Below, piece by piece: positions 1 to 9,571 of a stretch of 64,000 nt of DNA (its first letter is position 1; each line of letters starts with the position of its first letter). The notes beneath the pieces were generated by a model. That model ran no database searches, was not told where the DNA came from, and saw only the letters and a program-made list of their open reading frames with translations. The translations under genes were made by a program, and so were the position numbers. Source of the stretch: Burkholderiaceae bacterium (lineage in GTDB: Bacteria > Pseudomonadota > Gammaproteobacteria > Burkholderiales > Burkholderiaceae_B); assembly GCA_030728985.1 (NCBI GenBank), contig JANQYI010000018.1, positions 1-64,000 on the forward strand. Reading direction: 5' to 3'.

Positions 1-821
1 AGCTCTTTTTCTTTGGCTGTGACTTTTTCAAGTTGTTTGCCATAGATCGCCTGGGGAATAGGAACGCCTGTTTGTTTGACTGACAAGTAGATCACCGGGA
101 TCATGTAAGCCACGATCAGAATGATGTACTGCGCCACTTGCGTCCAAGTCACCGCACGCATGCCACCCAAAAACGAGCAGACCAAAATGCCGCCGAGACC
201 CAAAAAGATACCGATCTCGAAAGGCACGCCGGACAGACGAGTCGTGATCAGGCCGACGCCGTAAATCTGCGCGACGACGTAGGTAAAGGAGCAGAGAATG
301 GCGGCAAGAATACCGAGCAGGCGTGGCAGGTTACCGTCGTAGCGCTCACCTAGGAAGTCTGGAATGGTGAATTGTCCAAACTTGCGCAAGTAGGGCGCGA
401 GAAACAAAGCGACCAAACAATAGCCACCCGTCCAGCCCATAATAAAGGCCAGGCCACTGTAGCCAGTCAGGTACAACGTGCCGGCCATACCAATAAACGA
501 AGCGGCAGACATCCAGTCCGCGCCAGTGGCCATACCGTTGTAGAGCGCGGGAACGCGTCTGCCAGCGACGTAGTACTCGGCGGCATCGTTAGTGCGGCTC
601 ATAATGCCGATGCCAGCATACAGAGCGACTGTCGCACCTAAAAAGATATAACCGATCCAAGCGCGTGACAATCCCATTTGCTCTGCAATCGCAAGCGCGA
701 TGACAAAGAGGAAAAAACCACCCGTATACCAGGTATAGACCTTGTTAAGAGACTTTTTAAATTGCGCGTTCGTGGTGTTAGAAGCGAACAAACCGCCTTC
801 GTCTGGTGTCATTCCGGCCAT
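1..821 (-). CDS. Sodium:solute symporter (ActP/VC_2705-like), C-terminus truncated by window edge
   Basis: Reverse-strand reading frame open from ATG at 821 (preceded by AGGAGG) to the edge: MAGMTPDEGGLFASNTTNAQFKKSLNKVYTWYTGGFFLFVIALAIAEQMGLSRAWIGYIFLGAT...; SSS-family features; adjacent DUF4212 gene. Not in the ORF track because it has no stop in the window. Confidence 0.88.
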   Translation of the reverse strand, partial: MAGMTPDEGGLFASNTTNAQFKKSLNKVYTWYTGGFFLFVIALAIAEQMGLSRAWIGYIFLGATVALYAGIGIMSRTNDAAEYYVAGRRVPALYNGMATGADWMSAASFIGMAGTLYLTGYSGLAFIMGWTGGYCLVALFLAPYLRKFGQFTIPDFLGERYDGNLPRLLGILAAILCSFTYVVAQIYGVGLITTRLSGVPFEIGIFLGLGGILVCSFLGGMRAVTWTQVAQYIILIVAYMIPVIYLSVKQTGVPIPQAIYGKQLEKVTAKEKE

Positions 822-822
822 G

Positions 823-1086
823 TTATTCCTCCTCGTCTTCGCTGACGCCGCATTCTTCGTCAAGCTTGTTCATGTATCTGGCATAGAACCCAATAATCAG
901 GCAGTACACCACCAGAGAGCCTTGTGCTCCCATCCAAAAACTAAAAGGCCAGCCAAAGAAGTTAAAGTCGAGCTCTCGGGCAAAGTAGCTCACCACAAAA
1001 GTGACAACAAACCAAATCATCAATAGTATTACTGTGATGCGTAGGGTTTTTTGCCAGTACACCCGATGTTTTTCGGTCAGTTGCAC
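823..1086 (-). CDS. DUF4212 small subunit of sodium/substrate symporter
   Basis: 87 aa, two TM segments, 'FGWPFSFWMGAQGSLVVYCLIIGFYARYMNKLDEE' typical of DUF4212; immediately upstream of the symporter. Confidence 0.88.
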   Translation of the reverse strand: MQLTEKHRVYWQKTLRITVILLMIWFVVTFVVSYFARELDFNFFGWPFSFWMGAQGSLVVYCLIIGFYARYMNKLDEECGVSEDEEE

Positions 1087-1176
1087 GGTTACGTCTCCTC
1101 ATCGTTATCAGGCCAGGTTGCCCCGGATCGATTTTTTGAAACACAAAGTAAAAAAACAAAAAACAAAAAATGAAAG

Positions 1177-1668
1177 TCAGGATGATTGAGTATTGAGTCC
1201 TGTCTCGCGCTCGAGCTGGCGCGCGAATTTAGGTTCAAAACTTTTAAGATGCTGAATGATTTTGGTCGCCTCGTCGGGTTTTTGACGATCAACGTGCACG
1301 CGGGCGAGTTGATACCATGCGTAAGGACTCATCGGCTGTAGTTTGGTATTTCGCTCCAGCGCGATCACCGCCTCGTCTAGGCGGCCTTGCTGGATAAGCG
1401 TCAGGCCTAAGCCATACCACGCTTGATCGAGTTTTGGATTGAGCTCGAGCGCACGCCGAAAGGCTCGCTCAGCCTCGATCGGACGCTCAAGCTCTTGCAA
1501 TAGAAAAGCAAGGTTGAACCAAGCATAGACAGGCGCATCAGAATATTTGACCAAACGCTCGTAGCCTTCGATTGCGCCAATTTTGTCACCGAGCTCAGCT
1601 TTGAGGTGAGCGATACTGCCGAGCGCATAGCGGTCCTCAGGGTAATCTTTCAGCATGTCCTCGAACAT
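1177..1668 (-). CDS. TPR repeat protein (probably 5'-interrupted; see finding at 1717-1752)
   Basis: TPR-like repeats (AWYGLGLTLIQQGRLDEAVIALERNTKLQP). Same frame extends upstream to ATG at 1752 but is interrupted by TGA at 1719-1717. Confidence 0.75.
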   Translation of the reverse strand: MFEDMLKDYPEDRYALGSIAHLKAELGDKIGAIEGYERLVKYSDAPVYAWFNLAFLLQELERPIEAERAFRRALELNPKLDQAWYGLGLTLIQQGRLDEAVIALERNTKLQPMSPYAWYQLARVHVDRQKPDEATKIIQHLKSFEPKFARQLERETGLNTQSS

Positions 1669-1748
1669 ACTAACCGCGCGTTTACGTTGTCCAAAAATAA
1701 TCAGGGTGATTGCGCATCATTTGTATTTTTGCCAGTTCAGATCAATGC

Positions 1749-2045
1749 TCATTTGCAGCCCACCATTCCAACCGAAACACAGTGTTCAATTTTTGCGACC
1801 GTCACAGCCAGATAAAGCGCCGCGACTAAACAAAAAGCAACAAATGCGTGGTGACGGGTGGCGATTTGTTTAGGCGAGATTAGTGCTGCCAACTTCAGCC
1901 ATGGTTTATTCACGACCAAGAAAAGTTGATAAAACATATTGGTGTCGCGTTTGGCGCCGGCCAGCAAAAACAAAATGCCTTGGCCCACGAGAGCGAGTAG
2001 CCCTATGTACAGTAGCAACTGCAGAATATTGAGAAATGCCAGCAA
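1749..2045 (-). CDS. Small membrane protein, function unknown
   Basis: 98 aa with hydrophobic segments (LLLYIGLLALVGQGILFLLAG; HAFVAFCLVAALYLAVTV); its stop overlaps a downstream ATG as ATGA. Confidence 0.7.
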   Translation of the reverse strand: MLAFLNILQLLLYIGLLALVGQGILFLLAGAKRDTNMFYQLFLVVNKPWLKLAALISPKQIATRHHAFVAFCLVAALYLAVTVAKIEHCVSVGMVGCK

Positions 2046-2120
2046 CCCGAGTCTCCTTGCTTATTATGTTCGCTTCAGGGCGAATTTTTATGCGAGTGAT
2101 GGGTCGCACTTTAAGACCGA

Positions 2121-2140
2121 TTTCTGACAGCTTTCTGACA
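2121..2140. promoter_or_regulatory. Direct repeat TTTCTGACA-gc-TTTCTGACA, candidate OmpR-family response-regulator operator
   Basis: Two identical 9-mers at 2121-2129 and 2132-2140, 11-bp period, upstream of the 2045->1 operon and next to an OmpR-type TCS. Confidence 0.45.
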
Positions 2141-2210
2141 AAATTGTCTGTGCAGTCACAACTGTTGCGCATCGGCAAAAATTTCGATTTTTCGCAGGCC
2201 TAATACAGGG

Positions 2211-3719
2211 TTAACCCGTTGCGCCTAGTACGTTGTCGTTGCGTTGCAGCATGTCGGGAAAGTGAATTTCAACACGTGTCCCCGTCGCTTGTGGGTCAAC
2301 CTTCTTGCGCTGAGCGTCTTTGATGTATACGCTGGCTTGATGACGTTGTGCGATTTCTCGCACGATCGCAAGACCCAGACCGCTGCCGTCGACATCGGAG
2401 CCCAGGACACGATAAAACCTGTCAAACACACGTTCGCGTTCGTCGACAGTGATGCCTGGACCTGAGTCTTCGATCGCAAGCACTACTTGATTTGCTTCTT
2501 CAAATAAGCTCACCGTGATGTGACCGGGTGCCGGCGTGTAGCGAATGGCGTTGTCAATCAAGTTGTTGAGCGCTTCGCTTAAAAGAAGACTCTGCCCCTT
2601 GATATATAACGAGTGTTCAGGGCCCTCAAAGCCTAAGTCGATACCTCGTCTGAGGGCGAGAGGCACCCATTGTTGGATCTGCTCTTTGGCTAGGTTCGTC
2701 AAATCGGTCGGCGGCATTTCAATTGTGTTGGGATTTTCTGCGCTCGCCATTAATAGCAGTTGATTGACGAGCCGTGTCGCACGCGTCGTCCCGGCAATAA
2801 TTTGTTTAAGGCTTGCTTGCGTGTGGGTATTGGGGTCTTCGCGCATCGCGAGTTCGGCCTGAGTCCGTAACCCCGCCAGAGGCGTTTTGAGCTGATGGGC
2901 CGCATCCGCAACAAATCGTTTCTGCGCGAGTAGCGTTGCTTCCAGGCGACTGAGTAGATCATTCATCGCCGTTATCAGCGGGCCGATTTCAGAAGGTGCC
3001 TGACGCTCATCGATGGGTGAAAGATCGTCAGGTCGCCGAGCGCGCAATTTTCTTTGCAAGGCATTGATCGGTGCGACTCCCCTCGATAAGCCGAACCAAA
3101 CAAGTAAGACAGCAATGGGCAGCACGATGAACTGTGGAATGATGACGCCCTTGATAATATCGTTCGCCAGTTGTGTGCGTCGATCGACGGATTCCGCGGC
3201 GACCAAAAGCACCGGGCCGCTGCCTCTTGTCGAGAGGTCCATCCAGGTATAGGCGATTCGGATTTCAAAATCCCGTAACGCATGATTTTCGTAATACACC
3301 GCATTGGGTTGATCGCCCGCGGTTTTTTCTGGGGTAGGGAGCTCACCATCGCCGCCCAGCAAGTCACCGTTAGGCCCAATCGCTTTCCAAAACACGCCGT
3401 CGTTTTCTCTGATTCGTAACGCGAGCCGTGCGGAGGAAGACATGCGCAGCGCGACCACTTCATCGGTCGCTTCAACTTGTTGTCCCAGAATTTGAAGCGC
3501 ATTGGCCAGACCTAAATCGTAGGGAATGTTGGCTAAATTCTGCGCCACAACATAGGTGATCGCGATACTCATGGGCCAGAGTAAAAAAAGAGGCGCGAGC
3601 ATCCAGTCCAAAATCTCCCCGAGCAACGAGCGGCGCGAGGACTCGGTGGCAGGCTTGCCCGTTCCGGACTGGAGCACGGCAAGCGCGTCAAGATTGGGTC
3701 TGGCGTGTTTGGCGGTCAC
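2211..3719 (-). CDS. Two-component sensor histidine kinase (TctE-like)
   Basis: N-terminal TM and sensor region, HAMP-like linker, 'FVADAAHQLKTPLAGLRTQAELA' H-box, 'NLIDNAIRYTP' N-box, 'DRFYRVLGSDVDGSGLGLAIV' G-box; GTG start. Confidence 0.9.
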   Translation of the reverse strand: MTAKHARPNLDALAVLQSGTGKPATESSRRSLLGEILDWMLAPLFLLWPMSIAITYVVAQNLANIPYDLGLANALQILGQQVEATDEVVALRMSSSARLALRIRENDGVFWKAIGPNGDLLGGDGELPTPEKTAGDQPNAVYYENHALRDFEIRIAYTWMDLSTRGSGPVLLVAAESVDRRTQLANDIIKGVIIPQFIVLPIAVLLVWFGLSRGVAPINALQRKLRARRPDDLSPIDERQAPSEIGPLITAMNDLLSRLEATLLAQKRFVADAAHQLKTPLAGLRTQAELAMREDPNTHTQASLKQIIAGTTRATRLVNQLLLMASAENPNTIEMPPTDLTNLAKEQIQQWVPLALRRGIDLGFEGPEHSLYIKGQSLLLSEALNNLIDNAIRYTPAPGHITVSLFEEANQVVLAIEDSGPGITVDERERVFDRFYRVLGSDVDGSGLGLAIVREIAQRHQASVYIKDAQRKKVDPQATGTRVEIHFPDMLQRNDNVLGATG

Positions 3720-3771
3720 GGCCGAGGGCAGAGAAGACTAATAACCATCAACCAAGCCTGACCAACATCAC

Positions 3772-4449
3772 TCATGGGGCACTCGCGTCTCGTTCAAGAC
3801 AGTAGCCGAGGCCTCGAACCGTCGCGATCTTGACTCCGCTGGGTTCAAGTTTTTTTCGCAGGCGGTGAACGTAGACCTCGATGGCGTTGGAGCTGACTTC
3901 TTCGCCCCACTCGCATAAATGATCGACAATTTGCGTTTTGCTGACCATACGCCCGCTGCGTGTGAGCAAAATTTCGAGAAGGCTGATTTCTCTGGCAGAG
4001 AGCTCGAGCGCGTGTTGGTCGACCATGGCGACTCGACCTGTTTGGTCAAACTCAAGCCTGCCATGTTTCAAAATCGTGGAGCCTCCACCCGCGCCGCGCC
4101 GGGTGAGTGCCCGAACACGTGCTTCAAGTTCGGAAAGAGAGAAGGGCTTGGCCATGTAATCATCTGCACCAAGATCGAGTCCCTTGACTCTTTGCTCCAC
4201 ACTATCTGCAGCTGTGAGAATCAGCACAGGAAGGTGTGAATTTTTGTTGCGTAAGTTGCTCAATACCTCCAAACCCGACATGCGAGGCAACCCGAGATCC
4301 AAAATAAGAAGGTCGAATTCCTGTGATCTCAAGGCGGAGTCAGCGGCGAGTCCGTCGCTAACGGCATCCACGGCATAGCCATTGAGGCGCAGGGAGCGCG
4401 TGAGGCCATCGGCCAAAATGCTGTCGTCTTCGGCAATCAGAATTCGCAT
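3772..4449 (-). CDS. OmpR-family response regulator (TctD-like)
   Basis: MRILIAEDDSILADGL...LDLGLPRMSGLEVL...ADDYMAKPF; C-terminal winged helix; precedes the kinase gene. Confidence 0.93.
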   Translation of the reverse strand: MRILIAEDDSILADGLTRSLRLNGYAVDAVSDGLAADSALRSQEFDLLILDLGLPRMSGLEVLSNLRNKNSHLPVLILTAADSVEQRVKGLDLGADDYMAKPFSLSELEARVRALTRRGAGGGSTILKHGRLEFDQTGRVAMVDQHALELSAREISLLEILLTRSGRMVSKTQIVDHLCEWGEEVSSNAIEVYVHRLRKKLEPSGVKIATVRGLGYCLERDASAP

Positions 4450-4566
4450 GAATATTGATGAAGATAGGATTGGATTACTCCTTTTATCCTATCATTGGAT
4501 CAGCCCACAAATGCGTACAAACCCTAGTCAAATATATAAGAAAATGCGATGGGTGGGTGTAATTTA

Positions 4567-4596
4567 TTGTCACACTGTTTATTTATACAGTATAAT
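4567..4596 (+). promoter_or_regulatory. recA promoter: -35 TTGTCA (4567-4572), 18-bp spacer, -10 TATAAT (4591-4596)
   Basis: Near-consensus sigma70 hexamers upstream of recA, overlapping a LexA box. Confidence 0.75.
4575..4590. promoter_or_regulatory. LexA (SOS) box CTGTTTATTTATACAG
   Basis: Matches CTG-N10-CAG with AT-rich core; lies within the recA promoter spacer. Confidence 0.85.
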
Positions 4597-4679
4597 TGAA
4601 TGTAATAATTTCAGAATCAGGCCTGCTTGTTCGCTTGCCACGATACCAAGTATCACTTCAAATCAATACAACTTAAGGA

Positions 4680-5825
4680 ATGTCCATGGACGATAAAACC
4701 CTCAAGGCTGGCGCCGCTGAAAAAGGTAAGGCACTGGCTGCCGCACTCTCCCAGATCGAGAAGCAGTTTGGCAAGGGCTCGGTCATGCGTTACGGAGACA
4801 ATGAGGTTGAACACGACATTCAGGTTGTTTCGACGGGCTCTTTGGGGTTGGACATCGCTTTGGGCGTTGGTGGCTTGCCACGCGGTCGCGTTGTTGAAAT
4901 CTACGGCCCAGAGTCCTCAGGCAAGACGACCTTGACGCTGCAGGTGATCGCTGAAATGCAAAAAGTCGGTGGAACATGCGCCTTTATTGATGCGGAGCAT
5001 GCGCTGGATGTGCAGTACGCCTCAAAATTGGGCGTCAATCTGACAGATTTGCTGATTTCTCAGCCAGACACCGGGGAACAGGCCCTCGAAATCACGGACG
5101 CGCTCGTGCGTTCCGGTTCTGTTGACTTGATTGTGATCGACTCTGTCGCCGCGCTTGTCCCCAAGGCCGAGATCGAAGGCGAGATGGGCGATTCGCTTCC
5201 TGGTTTACAAGCACGACTGATGAGCCAGGCCCTGCGTAAACTGACCGCGAGTATCAAGCGTACCAATTGCATGGTGATCTTCATCAATCAAATTCGTATG
5301 AAAATCGGAGTGATGTTTGGCAGCCCTGAAACGACGACGGGTGGAAATGCTCTGAAGTTTTACGCTTCAGTGCGACTGGATATCCGCCGCATTGGTGCGA
5401 TTAAAAAAGGTGACGAGGTCGTTGGTAACGAGACCCGAGTCAAAGTTGTCAAAAATAAAATTGCACCTCCCTTCAAACAAGCCGAGTTCGACATCATGTA
5501 CGGCGCAGGTATTTCACGCGAAGGTGAAATTCTTGACTTGGGTGTGACGGCGGGTATCGTGGACAAGGCGGGGGCATGGTTTAGTTACAACGGTGAGCGC
5601 ATCGGTCAAGGACGCGACAATGTCCGTGATTATCTGCGTGAGCATCCCGCGATGGCGATTGATATCGAAAATCGCGTGCGTGAACAGCTTGGTGTTATAC
5701 CTCGTGTCGGCGGCGCTGCGGCGGCGGCCGGCGCAGCAACTGCCAGCGCACCTGAAAAAAAACCTGGTTCAACCAAAGCAAGCAAGTTTGTTGCTTCTGA
5801 GCCAGATCCAGAAGAACAACTTTGA
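4680..5825 (+). CDS. recA: Recombinase A
   Basis: [17 protein letters not shown] Walker A, '[35 protein letters not shown]'; 381 aa. Confidence 0.99.
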   Translation: MSMDDKTLKAGAAEKGKALAAALSQIEKQFGKGSVMRYGDNEVEHDIQVVSTGSLGLDIALGVGGLPRGRVVEIYGPESSGKTTLTLQVIAEMQKVGGTCAFIDAEHALDVQYASKLGVNLTDLLISQPDTGEQALEITDALVRSGSVDLIVIDSVAALVPKAEIEGEMGDSLPGLQARLMSQALRKLTASIKRTNCMVIFINQIRMKIGVMFGSPETTTGGNALKFYASVRLDIRRIGAIKKGDEVVGNETRVKVVKNKIAPPFKQAEFDIMYGAGISREGEILDLGVTAGIVDKAGAWFSYNGERIGQGRDNVRDYLREHPAMAIDIENRVREQLGVIPRVGGAAAAAGAATASAPEKKPGSTKASKFVASEPDPEEQL

Positions 5826-5866
5826 TTTTCTGACGTGTCAACATCGTCGCGCTGCTGAGAGACATC

Positions 5867-6454
5867 GTGTCAAGAGACGCTGATGATCAAGAGTTTGAAG
5901 GGGGTCCCAAGCCCGCAGCACCCCGGCCTGGCCTGTCCCTCAAGGCCAGAGCCGTGGGTTTGCTGTCTCGTCGAGAGCACAGTCGACTCGAGTTAGAGCG
6001 AAAGCTTGCACCCCATGCAGAAACTCCCGAAGTATTAGCACAGCTTCTAGATGAGCTTGCGCGTGCGGGATGGCAGTCGGACGCGCGCTTTACTCAGGGA
6101 TGGGTGCATCGCAAGGCCCCGGGTCAGGGGGCTGCAAGGATTGTTCAAGACCTCAAGCAGCAAGGTATTGCGCCTGAGGCGCTACTGCAAGTCAGAGCCG
6201 AGCTCAAGGAAACAGAGTTTGCGCGTGCTCAAGCGGTTTGGACGCGAAAATTTTCCTCCACACTGTCGTCGTTGAGCCAGACCTCTTCTGAAGCCTCTAA
6301 ATGTTCAGCCCCTAAATTGTCTCAAGCAGAGTATGCAAAACAAGGCAGATTTTTGGCTTCAAGAGGTTTTTCAATGGACATTATTTGCCGTGTTTTAAAG
6401 CAAACCTCTCTTCAGAATGACGAGGGCGGGGATGAAAACAATGAATCCTTTTAG
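5867..6454 (+). CDS. recX: Regulatory protein RecX
   Basis: Downstream of recA; 'ARAVGLLSRREHSRLELERKL...LDELARAGWQSDARFTQGWVHRK..GAARIVQDLKQQGI'; GTG start. Confidence 0.92.
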   Translation: MSRDADDQEFEGGPKPAAPRPGLSLKARAVGLLSRREHSRLELERKLAPHAETPEVLAQLLDELARAGWQSDARFTQGWVHRKAPGQGAARIVQDLKQQGIAPEALLQVRAELKETEFARAQAVWTRKFSSTLSSLSQTSSEASKCSAPKLSQAEYAKQGRFLASRGFSMDIICRVLKQTSLQNDEGGDENNESF

Positions 6455-6545
6455 GGGAAGTGCACTAGACCCTTGGAGGCTGAGGGTTATTGGCGGGTTA
6501 GGTCTTTAGGCTCAGGGTGCGCTATACTTTTAAGATTGTTGCAAT

Positions 6546-7145
6546 GTGTCATTTGACTTTCAAACCCGTATGCCGCTCCCAGCGCCAGCAAATCCTCGCA
6601 AACCGATGCACAACCGTTCGATACAGGTTCATTCCTTCGAACGTGAAGATGGTCTCTGGGATATTGAGGCAGAGCTGATCGACAGCAAAGCATACTCATA
6701 CACCAAGCGCAATGGTTCTGTTCAGGCAGTGGGTCAGCCCTTTCATCACCTTCATTTGCGTATCACCATAGACACGAGTTTTGAAATAAAAGAAGCGGTC
6801 GCGGTGTACGACGCATCTCCTTTCGGATCTTCTTGTTCGGCGATATCTGAGGCTTATCAGGATCTGATTGGCTTAAATTTATTAAAAAGCTTTCGCCAAG
6901 AGATCAAAGTGCGTTTTGGAAAAACAGCGGGTTGCACACATATGACAGAGCTCGCCTCAGTGTTGCCAACTGCTGCGGTACAAAGCATGGCGGGACAAAA
7001 GCGCGCAGAAGCAGAGTCAGCGGGTCGCAGACCCTTCCAAATGGGAGGCTGTTATGCTTGGCGCCCAGATGGTGAAGTCACCAAAGAACATTATCCTCAG
7101 TGGTATGTCGATTCAAATGCAGCATCCCCGGTTCCTGGTACTTAA
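6546..7145 (+). CDS. DUF2889 domain protein
   Basis: '[29 protein letters not shown]...[31 protein letters not shown]'; start may be the ATG at 6570. Confidence 0.8.
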   Translation: MSFDFQTRMPLPAPANPRKPMHNRSIQVHSFEREDGLWDIEAELIDSKAYSYTKRNGSVQAVGQPFHHLHLRITIDTSFEIKEAVAVYDASPFGSSCSAISEAYQDLIGLNLLKSFRQEIKVRFGKTAGCTHMTELASVLPTAAVQSMAGQKRAEAESAGRRPFQMGGCYAWRPDGEVTKEHYPQWYVDSNAASPVPGT

Positions 7146-7195
7146 TCTTATCAAGCCATCGTTTTTGTTATTTTTTTTGGACGGACAGGATTCCC

Positions 7196-8356
7196 ATGAA
7201 AATCCATGAGTATCAAGGCAAAGAGTTGCTTAGAAAGTTTGATGTGGTCGTTCCACAAGGCTATCCCGCGTTTAGCGTGGACGAGGCTGTAGAGGCTGCT
7301 AAAAAACTCGGTGGCCCGGTCTGGGTGGTAAAAGCGCAAATTCATGCTGGCGGTCGAGGCAAGGGCGGCGGCGTTAAGCTAGCGCGCTCGATCGACGAGG
7401 TCCGTCAATTGTCTTCCGAAATCCTCGGCATGCAGTTGATTACGCATCAAACGAGTCCCCAGGGTCAAAAGGTGCGCCGTCTGCTGGTCGAAGAGGGTGC
7501 GGACATTAAAAAAGAGTACTACGTTGGCATCGTGACAGATCGCGGCACGCAACGAGTTTGTGTGATGGCCTCCAGCGAAGGTGGCATGGATGTCGAAGAA
7601 GTCGCTGAAAAGCATCCTGAAAAGATTCTCAAAGTATTTGTTGACCCTGCAAAAGGTCTGACCGACGCAGAGGCAGAGGGTTTGGCTCGTGGAATCGGCG
7701 TGCCAGAAGCCTCCATTGCCAAAGCGTGTGCGGAGTTTAAAAAACTCTACAAGGCCTATTGGGACACCGATGCATCATTGGCTGAAATCAACCCACTGAT
7801 CTTGACAGGGAGTGGCGACATCATCGCCCTGGACGCCAAGTTCAACTTTGATCCGAACGCCTTATTCCGTCATCCTGAAATCGTGGCTTATCGCGATTTG
7901 GATGAAGAGGATCCCGCTGAAATCGAAGCCAGCAAGCATGAACTCGCCTATATTCAGCTAGATGGCAATATTGGTTGCTTGGTCAACGGTGCAGGCTTGG
8001 CGATGGCGACCATGGACACGATTAAGTTGTTCGGTGGCGAGCCTGCAAACTTTTTGGATGTGGGCGGTAGCGCCACAGCGGAGCGTGTCACCGAAGCCTT
8101 CAAGATCATGCTTGCCAACAAAGGCACCAAAGCCATTCTGGTTAATATTTTCGGCGGCATTATGCGTTGCGATGTGATTGCCCAGGGCGTCATCTCAGCT
8201 TGTAAAGCGGTCAATCTCAGCGTGCCGCTTGTGGTCCGCATGAAGGGTACCAACGAAGAGTTGGGTAAGAAAATGTTGGCCGAATCTGGCCTGCCTATCA
8301 TCAGCGCTGACACGATGGCCGACGCGGCCACTCGAGTCGTCGCAGCAGCCAAATAA
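7196..8356 (+). CDS. sucC: Succinyl-CoA ligase (ADP-forming) beta subunit
   Basis: [31 protein letters not shown]...; start trimmed from ORF 7100 to the ATG at 7196. Confidence 0.98.
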   Translation: MKIHEYQGKELLRKFDVVVPQGYPAFSVDEAVEAAKKLGGPVWVVKAQIHAGGRGKGGGVKLARSIDEVRQLSSEILGMQLITHQTSPQGQKVRRLLVEEGADIKKEYYVGIVTDRGTQRVCVMASSEGGMDVEEVAEKHPEKILKVFVDPAKGLTDAEAEGLARGIGVPEASIAKACAEFKKLYKAYWDTDASLAEINPLILTGSGDIIALDAKFNFDPNALFRHPEIVAYRDLDEEDPAEIEASKHELAYIQLDGNIGCLVNGAGLAMATMDTIKLFGGEPANFLDVGGSATAERVTEAFKIMLANKGTKAILVNIFGGIMRCDVIAQGVISACKAVNLSVPLVVRMKGTNEELGKKMLAESGLPIISADTMADAATRVVAAAK

Positions 8357-8375
8357 TTCTGCCAGGGATTCTGAA

Positions 8376-9260
8376 ATGTCTATTCTTATCAACAAAGATA
8401 CTAAAGTCGTTACACAGGGTATCACCGGCAAAACCGGTCAGTTTCATACCCGCACTTCGCGTGCCTATGCTAATGGACAGGAGGCCTTTGTTGCGGGTGT
8501 GCACCCAACGAAGGCGGGTGAAAATTTTGAAGGCATTCCTATCTTTGCCTCGGTCAAAGAAGCAAAAGCCGAGACCGGTGCCAATGTCTCTGTTATCTAT
8601 GTGCCTCCTGCAGGCGCCGCGGCTGCGATTTGGGAAGGCATCGAAGCCGAGTTGGACTTGGTGATTTGTATCACCGAAGGTATTCCGGTTCGCGATCTTC
8701 TCGAAATTAAAGATCGCATGGCAAGGATGAAGAGCAAGACGCTGTTGCTCGGACCGAATTGCCCCGGTTTAATCACACCCGATGAAATCAAAATCGGCAT
8801 CATGCCCGGTCATATTCACCGCAAGGGTCGGATCGGCATCGTGAGCCGTTCGGGTACATTGACCTACGAAGCCGTTGCGCAAGTGACCGAGCTTGGGTTG
8901 GGGCAGTCTAGTGCCGTGGGTATTGGTGGCGATCCCATCAATGGCATGAAGCATATCGATGTACTCAAAATGTTTAACGAAGATCCTGAAACCGATGCGG
9001 TTATCATGATTGGCGAGATTGGAGGTCCTGACGAGGTCAATGCCGCTTTGTGGGCGAAAGACAACATGAAAAAGCCACTGGTCGGCTTTATCGCAGGTGT
9101 CACGGCCCCTGCCGGCAAGCGCATGGGGCATGCCGGCGCTCTGATTTCCGGTGGCGCCGACACGGCTGACGCCAAGCTTGAAATCATGGAAGCTTGCGGT
9201 ATCCGGACAACGAAGAACCCCTCAGAAATGGGTAAGCTTCTCAAGTCAGTCCTGTCCTAG
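8376..9260 (+). CDS. sucD: Succinyl-CoA ligase alpha subunit
   Basis: MSILINKDTKVVTQGITGKTGQFHT...GHAGALISGG. Confidence 0.98.
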   Translation: MSILINKDTKVVTQGITGKTGQFHTRTSRAYANGQEAFVAGVHPTKAGENFEGIPIFASVKEAKAETGANVSVIYVPPAGAAAAIWEGIEAELDLVICITEGIPVRDLLEIKDRMARMKSKTLLLGPNCPGLITPDEIKIGIMPGHIHRKGRIGIVSRSGTLTYEAVAQVTELGLGQSSAVGIGGDPINGMKHIDVLKMFNEDPETDAVIMIGEIGGPDEVNAALWAKDNMKKPLVGFIAGVTAPAGKRMGHAGALISGGADTADAKLEIMEACGIRTTKNPSEMGKLLKSVLS

Positions 9261-9290
9261 CAAAGCTTCTCTCGTCTTATACGTTGCTTG

Positions 9291-9326
9291 AAAACGCCGG
9301 TTTGTCTTTGACTCGCCGGCGTTTTT
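9291..9326 (+). terminator. Rho-independent terminator after sucCD
   Basis: Perfect 10-bp inverted repeat AAAACGCCGG / CCGGCGTTTT ending in a T-run. Confidence 0.8.
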
Positions 9327-9453
9327 ATTTCCTTAACCTTATTTCAGATCAAGCCTTTTCGTTCGCTTTACTGAATTATTCTGCGGTCCGTGTTCCAATT
9401 GGAGTCATTGTTTTGCCTTCGAACTTTGCACGTTTTTATCAATCACAGGACAC

Positions 9454-9561
9454 ATGATGGAAAATAACAAGCCTAAACGCAGCTTGACGATATTGCAGTG
9501 GTTGGGATTGCTCGGTGTGATCGGCATCGTGTTGACGATTGTTTTGAACTATTTGCGTTGA
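9454..9561 (+). CDS. Predicted 35-aa single-TM small protein
   Basis: [35 protein letters not shown]: basic N-terminus plus one TM helix; upstream AGGACAC. Below the ORF-track length cutoff. Confidence 0.55.
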   Translation: MMENNKPKRSLTILQWLGLLGVIGIVLTIVLNYLR

Positions 9562-9571
9562 GAGTACACGA

